Positions 1 to 7,967 of a DNA stretch of 45,069 bases are shown here, piece by piece; within the stretch, counting starts at the first letter, position 1, and each line of letters opens with the position of its first letter. Below the pieces are notes generated by a model. The model was not told the origin of the DNA and did not search any database. It saw only the letters and a program-made list of their open reading frames with translations. Origin of the DNA: Candidatus Paralachnospira sangeri (GTDB taxonomy: Bacteria > Bacillota > Clostridia > Lachnospirales > Lachnospiraceae); NCBI GenBank assembly GCA_904397815.1, contig CAJFOT010000109.1, positions 1 to 45,069 of the forward strand, given 5' to 3'. Made by a program: the position numbers and the translations under genes.

Positions 1-173
1 AGTCCTAAAGGCAACCGTAACCCATGTGCGTAAATCAGGCAGGTAGACGAGGAAAGACTGGCAGGCTTATCCCGCGAGGTCTCACAGACGGTGAAATCCA
101 CTGTAGTAACGGATGGAATTTCCTGTCATATACTGTAATGAGCCCTTATGGCTCAGAAAGGATGAAATATGAT
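1..173 (+). other. Leader region upstream of the VWA gene, possibly a structured RNA or intron remnant
   Basis: No convincing protein is encoded here, although the reading frame of the VWA gene is open upstream to position 24. The stretch is rich in short runs typical of folded RNA, for example GGTCTCACAGACGGTGAAAT near 78-97. It gives a loose impression of the 5' domains of a bacterial group II intron. I could not fold or search it, so that identity is a guess. It could equally be an ordinary leader or the tail of something starting before the window. Confidence 0.2.
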
Positions 174-1550
174 ATGGGAATCACCAATTCAAATAAAGAG
201 TTAAGCGTCAGCCAGATCCAGTGTGGGGATTCTTTTCAGGTGAAGCTGTCTCTGACGGCAGCGCCGGATATAATAACCAGTCCGACAGATATTGTGCTGG
301 CTCTGGACCGGTCAGGGAGCATGGCCGGGAGTCCGCTGGCTAATATGAAAAGCGGCGCAAGGAAATTTATTGATATTATCGCCGATTCCACCGGCGGAAC
401 CCAGGATGGCCAGATTGGCTATGGCAGCAGGATCGGAATCGTCAGTTTTGCCGACACTGCCGTTCAGAATACTCAGCTGATTACTTCAGTCAGTGAGCTG
501 AAGGATGCGGTAAACAGCCTGACAGCGGGAGGACGTACCAATCACGGGGAAGCCTTCCAGCAGGCTGCGGCGATGTTTGATCCTGCTTCCTCCAATGAAA
601 AAGTAATCGTTCTGTTTACAGACGGCGTGACCACCACAGGGCCCGATCCTCTGCCTATTGCGGCGGCAGCTAAGGCTCAGGGAATTATTATTTACTGTAT
701 CGGCCTGTCCGGCACCGGCGGGATCGATGAGACTGCGCTGAACGCATGGGCTTCTGCGCCGCCGGCCTCATATGTGTCCATTACGCCCGATGACGCGGAA
801 CTGGAAAAGCTGTTCGAGGATCTGGCCCAGAATATCGTGAAGCCGGGCGCGACGAATATCCTGATCAACGAGCAGGTGAATGACTGTTTCCAGATCACAG
901 CGGTGTCGGCTCCCGCAAAGGGAACTGCCGCGCTGACGGGGCCTCAGTCTCTCCAGTGGCGGATCGATGAGCTGGGGGTAACCGCCAGCGAGGGGGCAGT
1001 GCTGGAATTTACTGTTCAGCATAACGGACAGTGCTCTGGGACGATCGAGGTAAATGACAGCATCACCTACAGCGACAATGACGGAAATATCGTGACCTTT
1101 CCTTCCCCTGCTGTGACAGTGGACTGCGGGACAGTCGTCACACCGGAACCCTGCCCGGAGCCGGTGGAGATCACCATCGGCGGCTGCCAGGATGTGATTG
1201 AGTGGGATGCGGGAGACCTGGAACTGAGCTCCCTGGGGCGGATTCTCCAACTGAGCGTCACACTGAAAAATATCTGTCCCCACAAACGGGTGGCGCTGGC
1301 TGTGGTCCTGTCGGAGACAGGGGCATACGGAATGGAATATCCCCGCGGCATGAAAACCCTGACCATTCCTGCCCATACTCAGTCCACCTGCCAGGATGTG
1401 ACAGTCCGGTGCATCCGATTCGTGCTGCCGGAGGATCTGGATGTGTCGGGAGGGACGCCTTACGGCATCTGTAATGAGCGGGTATTTCAGGCCAGAATCT
1501 TCGCAAACTATATTGACAATAACTTTTCCTGCTGTGATGTAACTGTATAA
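174..1550 (+). CDS. VWA (von Willebrand factor A) domain protein
   Basis: About 458 residues from the ATG at 174, chosen because AGAAAGGA lies about 11 bases upstream; an in-frame ATG at 162 is the alternative. The VWA domain occupies roughly residues 38-215. Its metal-ion-dependent adhesion site is complete: DRSGS at 45-49, a Thr at about 122 in GGRTNHG, and an Asp at about 150 in LFTDGV. The C-terminal half (about 225-458) is beta-rich in character and has many cysteines, ending in FSCCDVTV. No signal peptide or membrane helix is visible, so secretion by the Sec route is not supported. VWA domains bind protein partners through a divalent metal; the partner is not evident here. A hairpin follows the stop codon. 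Confidence 0.85.
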   Translation: MGITNSNKELSVSQIQCGDSFQVKLSLTAAPDIITSPTDIVLALDRSGSMAGSPLANMKSGARKFIDIIADSTGGTQDGQIGYGSRIGIVSFADTAVQNTQLITSVSELKDAVNSLTAGGRTNHGEAFQQAAAMFDPASSNEKVIVLFTDGVTTTGPDPLPIAAAAKAQGIIIYCIGLSGTGGIDETALNAWASAPPASYVSITPDDAELEKLFEDLAQNIVKPGATNILINEQVNDCFQITAVSAPAKGTAALTGPQSLQWRIDELGVTASEGAVLEFTVQHNGQCSGTIEVNDSITYSDNDGNIVTFPSPAVTVDCGTVVTPEPCPEPVEITIGGCQDVIEWDAGDLELSSLGRILQLSVTLKNICPHKRVALAVVLSETGAYGMEYPRGMKTLTIPAHTQSTCQDVTVRCIRFVLPEDLDVSGGTPYGICNERVFQARIFANYIDNNFSCCDVTV

Positions 1551-1589
1551 GATATGACACGGACAGCATAGAGGGGAATATGCCGGGAA

Positions 1590-1634
1590 CAGGAGCAAAA
1601 CCATACGGTCTCATACGGATCGGTTTTGCTCCTG
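1590..1634 (+). terminator. Hairpin after the VWA gene
   Basis: A perfect 13-bp stem pairs 1590-1602 (CAGGAGCAAAACC) with 1622-1634 (GGTTTTGCTCCTG), leaving a 19-nt loop. The following bases are only weakly T-rich, so it may be an inefficient terminator or an mRNA 3'-end structure. Confidence 0.55.
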
Positions 1635-1696
1635 TCTGATTGTTCAAAGGGCGCAGATGTGATATGATGAAGAAAAAAACAGGGGATGATGATCAT

Positions 1697-2584
1697 ATGG
1701 AACTGCGCACACTCCGCTATTTTCTGGCGGCTGCACAGGAAGAAAATATAACCAGGGCGGCGGATATCCTGCATATCACCCAGCCGACGCTGAGCCGCCA
1801 GATGATGGATTTAGAGAGGGAACTGGGGACGACACTGATGCTCCGGGGGAAAAACGGGCTGACGCTGACAGACGAGGGCCTCTTTTTCCGGCAGCGGGCG
1901 GAGGAGATCGTCGAGCTGGCGGACCGGCTGGAGCAGGCATTTGCGGAACGGAACGCGGAGATCAGCGGGACGGTGGTGATCGGCGCCACAGAGGCGGTGG
2001 GCAGCCGCCTGCTGGCCAGGCTGATGAAACGGTTTTCAGAAAAATATCCGCTGGTACAGTTCCATATGTACAATGAGATGGCGGACGACATCAAAGACCG
2101 TATGGACAAGGGCCTGATCGATGTGGGGCTGCTGCTGGAGCCTGTGGACACAGTAAAGTATGACTATGTCCGCCTGTCTCAGAAGGAAACCTGGGGCGTT
2201 CTCATGCGGGACGACCATCCTCTGGTCGGTCAGGATTTTATCGCGCCTGAGGAGGTTGTGAAATATCCTCTGATTCTTCCGCTGCGGGAACGGGTGCGGG
2301 CGGAAATTTTAAACTGGCTGAAATGCGAGGAGAAGGATCTCAGCATTCCCCTCAGCTATACCCTTCTGTCCAATGCTGTGCTGCTGGTGGAGGAAGGTCT
2401 GGGGTGCGCCTTCTGTCTGGACGGCGCCCTGGCCATCCACAGCAGCCCGCGCCTCCGGTTCATCCCCATCAGGCCGGAACATACCACCCGCAGCGTACTG
2501 GTGTGGAAGAAAAATCATCTCTTTTCACCGGCTACGTCTCTGTTTATCCAGGAGATTAATATGATGCGGGCAAATATGGAATAA
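1697..2584 (+). CDS. LysR-family transcriptional regulator
   Basis: About 295 residues from the ATG at 1697, which gives the classic LysR N-terminus MELRTLRYFLAAAQEENITR and has AGGGGATG upstream. In-frame starts at 1640, 1664 and 1667 would add residues unlike the family. The winged helix-turn-helix covers about residues 1-60 (AADILHITQPTLSRQ recognition region). The periplasmic-binding-protein-like effector domain covers about 90-295. LysR proteins usually control a nearby, often divergent, gene in response to a small molecule. Here both neighbours are on the same strand or convergent, so the target is unclear. A good terminator follows. Confidence 0.92.
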   Translation: MELRTLRYFLAAAQEENITRAADILHITQPTLSRQMMDLERELGTTLMLRGKNGLTLTDEGLFFRQRAEEIVELADRLEQAFAERNAEISGTVVIGATEAVGSRLLARLMKRFSEKYPLVQFHMYNEMADDIKDRMDKGLIDVGLLLEPVDTVKYDYVRLSQKETWGVLMRDDHPLVGQDFIAPEEVVKYPLILPLRERVRAEILNWLKCEEKDLSIPLSYTLLSNAVLLVEEGLGCAFCLDGALAIHSSPRLRFIPIRPEHTTRSVLVWKKNHLFSPATSLFIQEINMMRANME

Positions 2585-2590
2585 TACAGA

Positions 2591-2627
2591 AGCCCTCGCA
2601 AAACAAACTGCGGGGGCTTTCTTTCTG
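2591..2627 (+). terminator. Rho-independent terminator of the LysR gene
   Basis: A 9-bp GC-rich stem pairs 2591-2599 with 2610-2618 across a 10-nt loop and is followed by TTCTTTCTG. It sits 6 bases after the LysR stop codon. Confidence 0.8.
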
Positions 2628-2653
2628 TCCGGAAGGGGGGCAGCGGCTATGAA

Positions 2654-3067
2654 TTATAAACTGAAATTTAAAAATTCAGCCGGTGTGATCGCTGGAACGG
2701 AGGAACCGGCAAAGTCCCGGATATTCCTTGTAAGGATATAGCCTGCGCCGTTCCGTTCTGCCACGGCATCCACAACCGCGTCTTCAAAATCCGGCATGGA
2801 GCGTATGAGAGCGGTATGAATATCTGCGCCCTGTACGTCTGCAAAGGTGACGATCCGGGAAAGCTGTTCGATCCGCTCCTTTGCCTTTTGCGCGGATCGG
2901 AACGCCTTGCGGAGCATATAGAAAATATCCGTGGCGGCGGATGCGGAGATCAGACATTCCGCATCGGCCTCAATGGCCTTGCGGAGAGCCTGGTAGGAAT
3001 CCGCAAAGAATGGTTCCCGTTTCTGGAGAATATCCAGAATGACATTGGTATCAATCAGTATTCTCAT
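2654..3067 (-). CDS. PIN-domain ribonuclease toxin (VapC-like)
   Basis: The protein has 137 residues, the usual size for a PIN toxin. The N-terminus MRILIDTNVILDILQKREPF carries the first catalytic Asp (residue 7 in DTN). A second acidic cluster lies in DFEDAVVDAVAERNG near residues 92-106, and a third in NIRDF near residue 118. PIN proteins are Mg2+-dependent RNases that cut tRNA or mRNA. The start codon overlaps the stop of the upstream antitoxin as ATGA, the arrangement expected of a co-translated type II toxin-antitoxin pair. The acid residues are visible; the RNA target is not deducible. Confidence 0.88.
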   Translation of the reverse strand: MRILIDTNVILDILQKREPFFADSYQALRKAIEADAECLISASAATDIFYMLRKAFRSAQKAKERIEQLSRIVTFADVQGADIHTALIRSMPDFEDAVVDAVAERNGAGYILTRNIRDFAGSSVPAITPAEFLNFSL

Positions 3068-3285
3068 TGTCTGGACAGCCGCTCCTCCCGTATGGTATTT
3101 TCATCCATCGCCTGATCTTCCGGAACAATCCCTGCGAGGCTGTCCAGAAGCGCCAGCTTATCGACAGCGGGGCTTGTGAGACGGGCAATGCTTTTTCCGT
3201 TTTTGGTAATAAAAATATCCTGGGTCGCTGCCATTTCCAGATATTTTCCGAGATTAGTTTTAAATTCCGTTGCGGTAATAATCAT
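3064..3285 (-). CDS. Type II antitoxin, Phd/YefM-like
   Basis: 73 residues beginning MIITATEFKTNLGKYLEMAA, typical of the Phd/YefM fold that binds operator DNA through its N-terminal half and wraps the toxin with its C-terminal half. AAAGGAGAG precedes the start by about 8 bases. It is the first gene of the pair and is preceded by a strong promoter covered by an inverted repeat, which fits autorepression by the toxin-antitoxin complex. A longer open frame upstream contains Pro/Glu repeats coming from a simple repeat and is not likely translated. Confidence 0.85.
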   Translation of the reverse strand: MIITATEFKTNLGKYLEMAATQDIFITKNGKSIARLTSPAVDKLALLDSLAGIVPEDQAMDENTIREERLSRQ

Positions 3286-3326
3286 ACAAATCTCTCCTTT
3301 GTGTGTGGTGTACTTTATATATTGTT

Positions 3327-3386
3327 ATTATATATAAATCGAACGAAAATATCAATATATTATCGTTCGATATAAAATGTTCGATA
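3327..3386 (-). promoter_or_regulatory. Promoter and operator dyad of the toxin-antitoxin operon
   Basis: Reading the minus strand, TTGATA (3350-3355) and TATAAT (3327-3332) are separated by exactly 17 bases, a near-consensus sigma-A promoter. A perfect 9-bp inverted repeat, ATCGAACGA at 3338-3346 and TCGTTCGAT at 3363-3371, brackets the -35 box. A third partial half-site GTTCGAT lies at 3379-3385. This is the geometry of an autoregulatory operator. Confidence 0.8.
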
Positions 3387-3402
3387 CGACAGCTCAGCCC
3401 TC

Positions 3403-3443
3403 CGGCTGGAGGTTCCGGTTCCGGTTCGGTTCCCGGTTCCGGG
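3403..3443. repeat. Short GGTTCC simple repeat and hairpin
   Basis: Imperfect copies of GGTTCC/GGTTCG run from about 3411 to 3443, preceded by a small CCTCCGGCTGGAGG hairpin. The block is GC-rich inside an otherwise AT-rich spacer. It separates the toxin-antitoxin promoter from the truncated aldo/keto reductase and may mark a recombination joint. Confidence 0.6.
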
Positions 3444-3489
3444 ATTTTATTCATAGAAAAAACGCATGAATAAAGATAAAAGACAGGTA

Positions 3490-3519
3490 TTCGACATTAA
3501 AAAAACGTTACGTTATAAT
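3490..3519 (+). promoter_or_regulatory. Weak candidate promoter for the flavin reductase region
   Basis: TTCGAC at 3490-3495 and a perfect TATAAT at 3514-3519 are 18 bases apart. The -35 is poor, but this is the only good -10 upstream of the 3551-3913 remnant and the flavin reductase gene at 3937. Confidence 0.35.
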
Positions 3520-3550
3520 AAAGAATATCATAAAACCAGAAAGAATCACA

Positions 3551-3913
3551 TTCTTCTCTTACATGGTGCTGGAACAGGGCGCGCTGACTGGCAGGTATGA
3601 TACCAGGCATCCTTTCCCGGCTGACTCTGACCGCGGCGCGGTGTATAATCCCATGCTTCCCCAGCTGGAGAAACTGAATGCTGGTTTGAAGGAAATCGCT
3701 GACAAACACGGGGTTGCCATCGCGCAGCTGCCGGTGGCCTGGGCCATCGCCAAAGGCACCCTGCCGATTATCGGAGTGACTAAGGTGTATCAGGTAGAGG
3801 ACGCGGCAAAAGCTGCCGCCCTGGAGCTGACTGCTGATGAGATTGAAATCATGAAACGGCTGGCCGGCGAGACACCGCTGAATGTCATCCGTTACTGGGA
3901 AAAAGAAATGTAA
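3551..3913 (+). pseudogene. C-terminal fragment of an aldo/keto reductase
   Basis: Only the last third of an aldo/keto reductase is present. Recognisable family sequence begins at about FFSYMVLEQGALTG (3551 on) and runs to the stop after RYWEKEM. It includes the C-terminal NADPH-binding signature-like stretch LPIIGVTKVYQVEDA. The catalytic Asp, Tyr, Lys and His, which lie in the first half, are all missing, so it cannot be active alone. It is a different paralogue from the intact enzyme at 6921-7967. The break lies about 170 bases from the toxin-antitoxin operator, suggesting that insertion or deletion there removed the front of the gene. Confidence 0.8.
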
Positions 3914-3936
3914 AATTTTATAGGAGGTTATGCAAC

Positions 3937-4485
3937 ATGAAAAAGAATATTGGAAACGCGCTGGCACTGTATCCCACCCCTCTCGTTGTTGTAGGGGCCA
4001 TGGTCGATGGAAAGCCCAACTGGCTCCTTGTAGGGCATCTGGGCATTATCGGCCACGACCATGTGATGGTCAGCCTGTCATCTGCCCACTATACGAATAA
4101 GGGAATCAAAGCAACCAAAAAACTTTCTATTAATATTGTAGACGAGGCAATGCTTGCCAAAGCCGACCGCTCCGGCTGCGTAAGCGGAAACAAAGAGGAC
4201 AAATCCGCTTTGTTTGATTATGTGACGGATGACGCAGGTGTACCAATGATCGCACAGGCGCCGGTAACCATGGTATGCAGTGTAGAGGATATTTATGAGA
4301 CGAAAGGATTTGAGAGTTTTATCTGCACCATTGACGCAACCTATGCCGAAGAAAACGTGCTGAATGAGGCAGGCAAGATTGACTATCATACCTTAAAGCC
4401 GGTGCTGTTTGAGATGCCTACTTATGAGTATCTGCGGACCGGTGATGTGATCGGTAAATGCATGTCATTTGGAAAAGAAAAGTAG
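3937..4485 (+). CDS. Flavin reductase-like protein (FMN-binding split barrel)
   Basis: 182 residues with a strong AGGAGG 11 bases before the ATG. The N-terminal half (PTPLVVVGAMVDGKPNWL, then HVMVSLSSAHYTNKGI) matches the flavin reductase-like FMN-binding split-barrel family, which binds FMN or FAD as a dimer and passes electrons from NAD(P)H. The family also contains proteins of unknown electron acceptor, so the substrate is not assignable. It follows the aldo/keto reductase fragment by 23 bases, so the two were probably one operon. It leads a run of flavin-linked genes on the same strand. Confidence 0.85.
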   Translation: MKKNIGNALALYPTPLVVVGAMVDGKPNWLLVGHLGIIGHDHVMVSLSSAHYTNKGIKATKKLSINIVDEAMLAKADRSGCVSGNKEDKSALFDYVTDDAGVPMIAQAPVTMVCSVEDIYETKGFESFICTIDATYAEENVLNEAGKIDYHTLKPVLFEMPTYEYLRTGDVIGKCMSFGKEK

Positions 4486-4530
4486 AAATGATTGAGCGGG
4501 CTGTTATTTGATAAAAGGGAGGACGTATTA

Positions 4531-5721
4531 TTGAAAAAGTGTTTGGCATTCTTTTTGGTGATTGTGATGGCGGCCCTTTTCGCCGGGTGCGGGACATCGG
4601 AGAATCAGGAGTCTTCTGTAGCTGACTCTTCGGAGGCGCAGTCTGTGACGGAGGCTCCGGAGACGATGGAGGCCGTTCCGGAGGAGACGGAGCCGTCCTC
4701 ATCCGAGATATCAGTGGTTTCTCAGGAGGAGACATCCGAAGAAACTTTCGGAACGGAAGAGGGTACAGGCAGCAATATTCTGGTGGCTTATTTTTCCTGG
4801 GCGGACAATGCGGTGCTGGCGGAGGATGTGGACGCGGTCGCCTCTCCCAGCGTCATTCCTCCGGGAAATGTACAGCAGCTGGCCGGATGGGTGCAGGAGA
4901 AGACGGGAGGCGATCTGTTTTCCATCCGTGTGACAGATCCCTATCCCAGCGACTGGGATGACTGCCTGTCCCGGGCCAACCAGGAGCGGGGCGAGGATGC
5001 CCGCCCGGCGCTGGCGGAAAATGTGGCCGGGCTGGAGCAGTATGATATAGTATTTCTGGGATACCCCAACTGGTGGTACGGCGTGCCCATGGCGCTGCTG
5101 ACCTTCCTGGAAGAAAATGATCTTTCCGGGAAACAGGTGTACCTGTTCTGTTCTCACGGAACCGGCGGCCTGGCCAACAGTGTGGGGCGGATCACCGAAG
5201 CCGCTTCCGGAGCAGATATTTCTGATAATATTTTTGACTGTTTTGAGGAAGACACGGCCTCTTCTGAGGAAGAGATCCGGGGCTGGGTCAGTGAACTGGG
5301 CTTCAGCGCCGACAGTGCCGGTGATGAGAGTGTGGAATCAGAGGAACCAGATATGGAGGTGTCAGATATGGAGCAGCGTCAGATTTCTGTACAGTTTGGC
5401 GGGTATACGGTTATTTATGAATTGAATGACGGGACAGCTGCCGCTTCCCTTTATGAACAGCTGCCGATTACGGTGGAAGTGGAAGATTACAGCACCAATG
5501 AGAAAATCTTTTATCCCGACCAGGCGCTGGATACCAGCGGCGCTCCCCTGGCTGCCGCAGGGGCGGGGACGCTGGCTTACTATGAGCCGTGGGGCGATGT
5601 GGTGTTCTTCTACGGCGATTACAGTGAGAATCCGTCTCTGTTTGAACTGGGACAGGTGGTTTCAGGCGGGGAGCATATCAGTGAAATGTCCGGAACCATC
5701 ACGATTGAAGCTGCGGAATAG
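4531..5721 (+). CDS. Lipoprotein with flavodoxin and cyclophilin-like domains
   Basis: About 396 residues from a TTG start at 4531, supported by GGGAGGA 9 bases upstream and a proper lipoprotein signal peptide (MKKCLAFFLVIVMAALFAGC, Cys at 20). A Ser/Glu-rich linker (about 21-85) precedes a flavodoxin-like domain (about 88-265) with NILVAYFSWADNAVL, the FMN phosphate-loop region, and GYPNWWYGVPMAL. The C-terminal domain (about 285-396; VQFGGYTVIYELNDG through GDYSENPSLFELGQV) resembles the cyclophilin-like fold domain found on clostridial flavodoxins. It should sit on the outer face of the membrane. The stop codon lies in an 18-bp duplication and may be secondary (see findings). Confidence 0.85.
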   Translation: MKKCLAFFLVIVMAALFAGCGTSENQESSVADSSEAQSVTEAPETMEAVPEETEPSSSEISVVSQEETSEETFGTEEGTGSNILVAYFSWADNAVLAEDVDAVASPSVIPPGNVQQLAGWVQEKTGGDLFSIRVTDPYPSDWDDCLSRANQERGEDARPALAENVAGLEQYDIVFLGYPNWWYGVPMALLTFLEENDLSGKQVYLFCSHGTGGLANSVGRITEAASGADISDNIFDCFEEDTASSEEEIRGWVSELGFSADSAGDESVESEEPDMEVSDMEQRQISVQFGGYTVIYELNDGTAAASLYEQLPITVEVEDYSTNEKIFYPDQALDTSGAPLAAAGAGTLAYYEPWGDVVFFYGDYSENPSLFELGQVVSGGEHISEMSGTITIEAAE

Positions 5722-5738
5722 ATTGAAGCTGCGGAACA
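5703..5738 (+). repeat. 18-bp tandem duplication spanning the lipoprotein stop codon
   Basis: GATTGAAGCTGCGGAA occurs at 5703-5718 and again at 5721-5736. The first copy is followed by TAG (the stop), the second by CAG at the equivalent place, so the frame would continue 11 more codons to a TGA if the first were also CAG. Confidence 0.85.
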
Positions 5739-5795
5739 GGCGGAATTGGAGCGGTGAACAGAGAATATTTAAAATGAAATGAAGGAGGCGCGGCA

Positions 5796-6338
5796 ATGAA
5801 AATTATTGTACTGGAAGGCAGTCCCAACAAGAAGGGATCCACCCACCTGCTGGCGGATTGTTTCCGCCAGGGGGCGGAAGAAGCGGGGCATACCGTGGAG
5901 ATGATTGATGTGGCCCATGCCAATATACATCCATGTACCGGATGTATCCACTGCGGATATGAGGGCCCCTGTGTGCAGAAGGATGATGTGGAGGGGATCC
6001 GAAAGAAGATTCTGGATGCTGACATGATGGTGTTTGCCACCCCGCTGTATTATTACGGCATGTCCGCTCAGCTGAAAATCATGGTTGACCGTTTCTGTGC
6101 CTTTAACAGTTCCATTCAGCGCAGACATATGAAATCTGCTCTGCTGACTGTGGCCTGGAACAGTGACGACTGGACCTTTGAAGCCCTGGAGGCTCATTAT
6201 AAGACGCTGGTGCGGTACCTGAATCTCACGGACATGGGCATGGTGCTGGGATATGGCTGCGGAACCCCGTCCATGACCCAGCATTCGGAATATCCGCAGC
6301 AGGCGTACCGTCTGGGGAACAGACTGAAGAAGGGATAG
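5796..6338 (+). CDS. NADPH-dependent FMN reductase / flavodoxin-like oxidoreductase
   Basis: 180 residues, GAAGGAGG before the ATG. The N-terminus MKIIVLEGSPNKKGSTHLLA is the FMN phosphate-binding loop of the NADPH-dependent FMN reductase/WrbA-like fold. PLYYYGMSAQLKIMVDR near residues 83-100 is the flavin ring-binding loop. A Cys motif CTGCIHC around residue 47, plus a Cys at about 57, recurs in clostridial members described as iron-sulfur flavoproteins, though the spacing here is not enough to prove a cluster. Cytoplasmic. It lies 3 bases before the next flavodoxin, so the two are co-translated. Confidence 0.85.
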   Translation: MKIIVLEGSPNKKGSTHLLADCFRQGAEEAGHTVEMIDVAHANIHPCTGCIHCGYEGPCVQKDDVEGIRKKILDADMMVFATPLYYYGMSAQLKIMVDRFCAFNSSIQRRHMKSALLTVAWNSDDWTFEALEAHYKTLVRYLNLTDMGMVLGYGCGTPSMTQHSEYPQQAYRLGNRLKKG

Positions 6339-6341
6339 AAA

Positions 6342-6851
6342 ATGAAACGTCCATTGATTGTCTCCTACTCTTATTCGGGCAATACCCATCAGATCGGACG
6401 GCAGCTTCAGGCAATTACTTCCGGCGACTGGCGGGAAATTCACCCCTGGCAGCCCTATCCGATGGCGTTTTCAGAGCTGCTGGGACAGGTGAAACGGGAA
6501 ATCGGATCGGGGTATTATCCCCGGCTGCTCCCGGGCGCCGGTTCCCCGCGGCCTTATCAGGTGATCTTTGCGGGGAGCCCCGACTGGTGCGGAACCATTG
6601 CGCCGCCGATGGCTTCCTGGCTGTACAGAAACGATCTGTCCGGGAAGATTATCCTTCCCTTCTATTCATACTGCGGAGGCGTGGTGGGAGATATCAGGAA
6701 GGATATCGCGGAATTGTGCCCGAAGGCAGACGTGCGGGAACCTCTGGGGATTGTGGAACATGGCGGTGAAGAACTGATGGGGATCCTCCGTCAATGGCTG
6801 ATCAGAACCGGTGTGGCAGACAGTCTGCTGATCTCCATTGGCGAAAGATGA
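6342..6851 (+). CDS. Flavodoxin
   Basis: 169 residues. SYSYSGNTHQIGRQL (residues 8-22) is the flavodoxin FMN phosphate-binding loop. FAGSPDWCGTIAPPMASWL (about 76-94) is the loop that stacks on the isoalloxazine. Length is standard for a long-chain flavodoxin. It would shuttle electrons as an FMN protein, replacing ferredoxin, for reductases in the same cluster. It begins 3 bases after the FMN reductase stop and is followed 69 bases later by an aldo/keto reductase. Confidence 0.85.
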   Translation: MKRPLIVSYSYSGNTHQIGRQLQAITSGDWREIHPWQPYPMAFSELLGQVKREIGSGYYPRLLPGAGSPRPYQVIFAGSPDWCGTIAPPMASWLYRNDLSGKIILPFYSYCGGVVGDIRKDIAELCPKADVREPLGIVEHGGEELMGILRQWLIRTGVADSLLISIGER

Positions 6852-6920
6852 CAGATGGAAATGATTTGACCGGACAGGAAATACTCCCGGCCGAGTTTTG
6901 AATTTTAGGAGGAAAAATTT

Positions 6921-7967
6921 ATGCAGTACACGAAATTAGGAAATTCTGACCTGACAGTTTCCCGTATCTGTATGGGATGCATGGGTTTTGGAGACGCGAA
7001 AAACGGCCAGCACAGCTGGACGCTGGATGAGGAGCATTCCCGTGAGATTATCCGCCGCGGGCTGGAACTGGGAGTGAACTTTTTTGATACGGCGATCGGA
7101 TACCAGAGCGGTACCAGCGAGCAGTATGTGGGCAGAGCTGTCCGGGATTTTGGCAAGCGGGAAGATGTGGTGATCGCCACAAAGTTTCTGCCCCGTTCTC
7201 AGGAGGAAATCGCCGCCGGCATCAGTGGGCAGCAGCATATCGAGCAGATGATTAATACCAGCCTGAGCAATCTGGGCATGGATTATGTGGACCTGTATAT
7301 TTATCATATGTGGGATTATGAGACGCCCCTCTATGACATTATGGATGGATTAAACCGGGTGGTGAAGGCCGGAAAGGTACGGTATATCGGAATTTCCAAC
7401 TGCTTCGCCTATCAGCTGGCGAAGGCCAATGCCCTGGCTGAGAAGGAGGGATTTGCGAAATTTGTCTCTATTCAGGGCCATTATAACCTGATCTTCCGGG
7501 AGGAAGAGCGGGAGATGGCCAGACTGTGCGCTGAGGACAACATTGCGATGACGCCCTACAGCGCCCTGGCAGGCGGAAGGCTTTCCAAACATCCCGGCGA
7601 AACCTCCAAACGGCTGGAGGAGGACAGCTACGCCAGATTTAAGTATGACGCCACTGCGGAACAGGACGGGGTTATCATCGGCCGGGTAGCGGAGCTGGCG
7701 GAAAAGAGAGGCGTGTCCATGACAGAGATTTCCCTGGCTTGGCTGCTGACCAAGGTAACGGCGCCGGTGGTGGGCGCAACGAAGCTGCATCATATCGAGG
7801 GCGCGGCCAAATCAGCGGAGCTGACCCTGACGCCGGAGGAAATCACCTATCTGGAGGAGGCATATGTGCCCCACAGGCTGGTGGGCGTGATGGCGCAGAA
7901 CACGCCGGCTGCCGCGAAAGAGCAGCATGTGTGGAGCACCGGCAGCCAGAAGATTCAGGGCCGGTAA
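6921..7967 (+). CDS. Aldo/keto reductase
   Basis: 348 residues with AGGAGG upstream. The catalytic tetrad is intact: Asp56 and Tyr61 in FFDTAIGY, Lys88 in IATKF, and His129 in YIYHMW. C-terminal NADPH-binding elements (APVVGATKLHHIEGAAKSAEL, about 275-295) are present. Members reduce aldehydes or ketones with NADPH as monomeric TIM barrels; the substrate cannot be read from sequence. It ends the run of flavin-linked genes and is followed by an AT-rich spacer and gene debris. Confidence 0.92.
   Translation: MQYTKLGNSDLTVSRICMGCMGFGDAKNGQHSWTLDEEHSREIIRRGLELGVNFFDTAIGYQSGTSEQYVGRAVRDFGKREDVVIATKFLPRSQEEIAAGISGQQHIEQMINTSLSNLGMDYVDLYIYHMWDYETPLYDIMDGLNRVVKAGKVRYIGISNCFAYQLAKANALAEKEGFAKFVSIQGHYNLIFREEEREMARLCAEDNIAMTPYSALAGGRLSKHPGETSKRLEEDSYARFKYDATAEQDGVIIGRVAELAEKRGVSMTEISLAWLLTKVTAPVVGATKLHHIEGAAKSAELTLTPEEITYLEEAYVPHRLVGVMAQNTPAAAKEQHVWSTGSQKIQGR

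Noticed and set aside
3260-3454. A longer antitoxin with a Pro/Glu-rich N-terminus
   Set aside because: The extension translates the GGTTCC simple repeat and passes through the promoter and operator. The proper start with its ribosome binding site is at 3285.
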